Source: Onchidella celtica
Lineage: Eukaryota; Mollusca; Gastropoda; Systellommatophora; Onchidiidae
Direction: 5' to 3'
Length of the DNA: 64,000 bases
Assembly (NCBI GenBank): GCA_963931925.1
Contig: OZ007583.1
Location: forward strand, 10,273,372-10,337,371
Shown here: piece after piece, positions 63,309 through 64,000 of the stretch
Numbering within the stretch: position 1 is the first letter of the stretch
Layout: each line of letters opens with the position of its first letter
Notes under the pieces: generated by a model
Told to the model about the DNA's origin: nothing
Database searches by the model: none
The model's input: only the letters and a program-made list of their open reading frames with translations
Program-made: the position numbers and the translations under genes

Positions 63309-64000
63309 CTACGAGCGTTTAATGGTAGACAATTCATAAGTCCACACAATAGAGACAGGAATTACTAGATCAGCCCAGTGACGAAGCTGAGTAGTAGGAA
63401 AGCCACCTGGCAATCCTCACAATAGAGACAGGATTAATACAGTGTAGAATGATAGTGTGTGTGGAAAGAAAGAAGTATTGAAGTCATTCATAGAAAAAAT
63501 AATCTTTTGTAGATGTCGTACGTAGATATTGTATCTCATGTTGTATTGAATGCCTTGTATCCCATGTGAGATTAGAACTTTTGAATTACAGTTAATAAGT
63601 TCAGCGACAAGCTGGAGTTCCCACAACGGGGCTTTGATGTAGCCACTAATTAAGACAGTCCTATTTATTGTATCTGCAATCCTATCTATTGTATCTGCAA
63701 CCATATTTATTGTATTCTGCAATCCTATATATTGTATCTGCAACCATATTTATTGTATCTGCAATCATACCTATTGTATCCGTAGTAATAAAGTAGTATG
63801 GCCCTTCAGGCCTGATATATATATTCAACGAGTGTGTTATGAATTATTATGATTGTGCCTGGACGAGTGTGAGTGGCCTTTCGATTAGTCGAATGCGCTA
63901 TTATCCCCAAGACCTTACCCACCTCGAACGTTGACAGGATGAATGGCATTGATTGTTCATGTTCCCCTTATTTTATTCATTGTTGTCGTTATTATTATTA
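63309..64000. other. Right-edge gene-free stretch with a minisatellite
   Basis: No gene. It contains the roughly 21-bp tandem repeat listed separately and a short duplicated phrase, CACAATAGAGACAGGA, near 63343 and 63418. Confidence 0.6.
63660..63782. repeat. Minisatellite, about 21-bp unit
   Basis: Five to six units built on TATTGTATCTGCAAYC, with alternating CCTAT/CATAT variants. They give a spurious repeated frame on the minus strand. Confidence 0.85.

Overview
This is a gene-poor, AT-leaning stretch of a metazoan nuclear genome that is dominated by transposable elements. I found no convincing host exon, tRNA, rRNA, operon or prokaryotic signal. The mix fits a marine invertebrate, plausibly a mollusc or other lophotrochozoan, but the species cannot be read from the sequence. 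The mix includes Ty3/Gypsy elements of two lineages, a P/THAP9-like transposase, hAT-type DNA elements, tRNA-headed SINEs and many homopolymer, (GA)n, (GT)n and (ATT)n tracts.

Layout. Bases 1-16340 are non-coding with simple repeats and one 5'-truncated SINE (6921-7401). A young, non-autonomous Gypsy element lies at 16371-19569, minus strand. Its LTRs differ by about three substitutions and one 14-bp indel. It has a tRNA-Ser-type primer site, a polypurine tract, and one open frame in which Gag and protease run straight into the tail of an integrase, so reverse transcriptase and RNase H are missing. A compact nested foldback follows at 21722-21962. Bases 22731-27460 (minus) hold a decayed P-element/THAP9-like transposase. 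It is split by a hAT-type element (22877-24115, 8-bp target duplication) and by a solo LTR (25531-26449, 5-bp target duplication). A 5'-truncated LINE follows at 27750-29107.

Bases 29108-47700 carry no recognisable gene. They contain a 207-bp inverted repeat pair (37754-37960 and 38816-39021), a terminal-inverted-repeat element with a 6-bp target duplication (41245-42301), and a degenerate hAT-like fragment (45437-45765). A solo LTR at 47710-49062 belongs to the same family as the large element further right.

The most informative object is the Gypsy element at 54748-63303 (minus), bounded by CTTGG target duplications. Its pol order is protease, integrase, reverse transcriptase, RNase H, with integrase ahead of reverse transcriptase, and its capsid has a SCAN-like region. 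Both are hallmarks of Gmr1-type elements. The copy is dead: Gag and Pol are out of frame at a broken second zinc knuckle, and a SINE has inserted at the reverse transcriptase active-site motif with a 16-bp target duplication. A second, 5'-truncated SINE copy sits in its left LTR. The SINE family appears four times, with two alternative 3' ends. The window therefore records several layers of nested transposition. All calls were made by reading; no database search was run.
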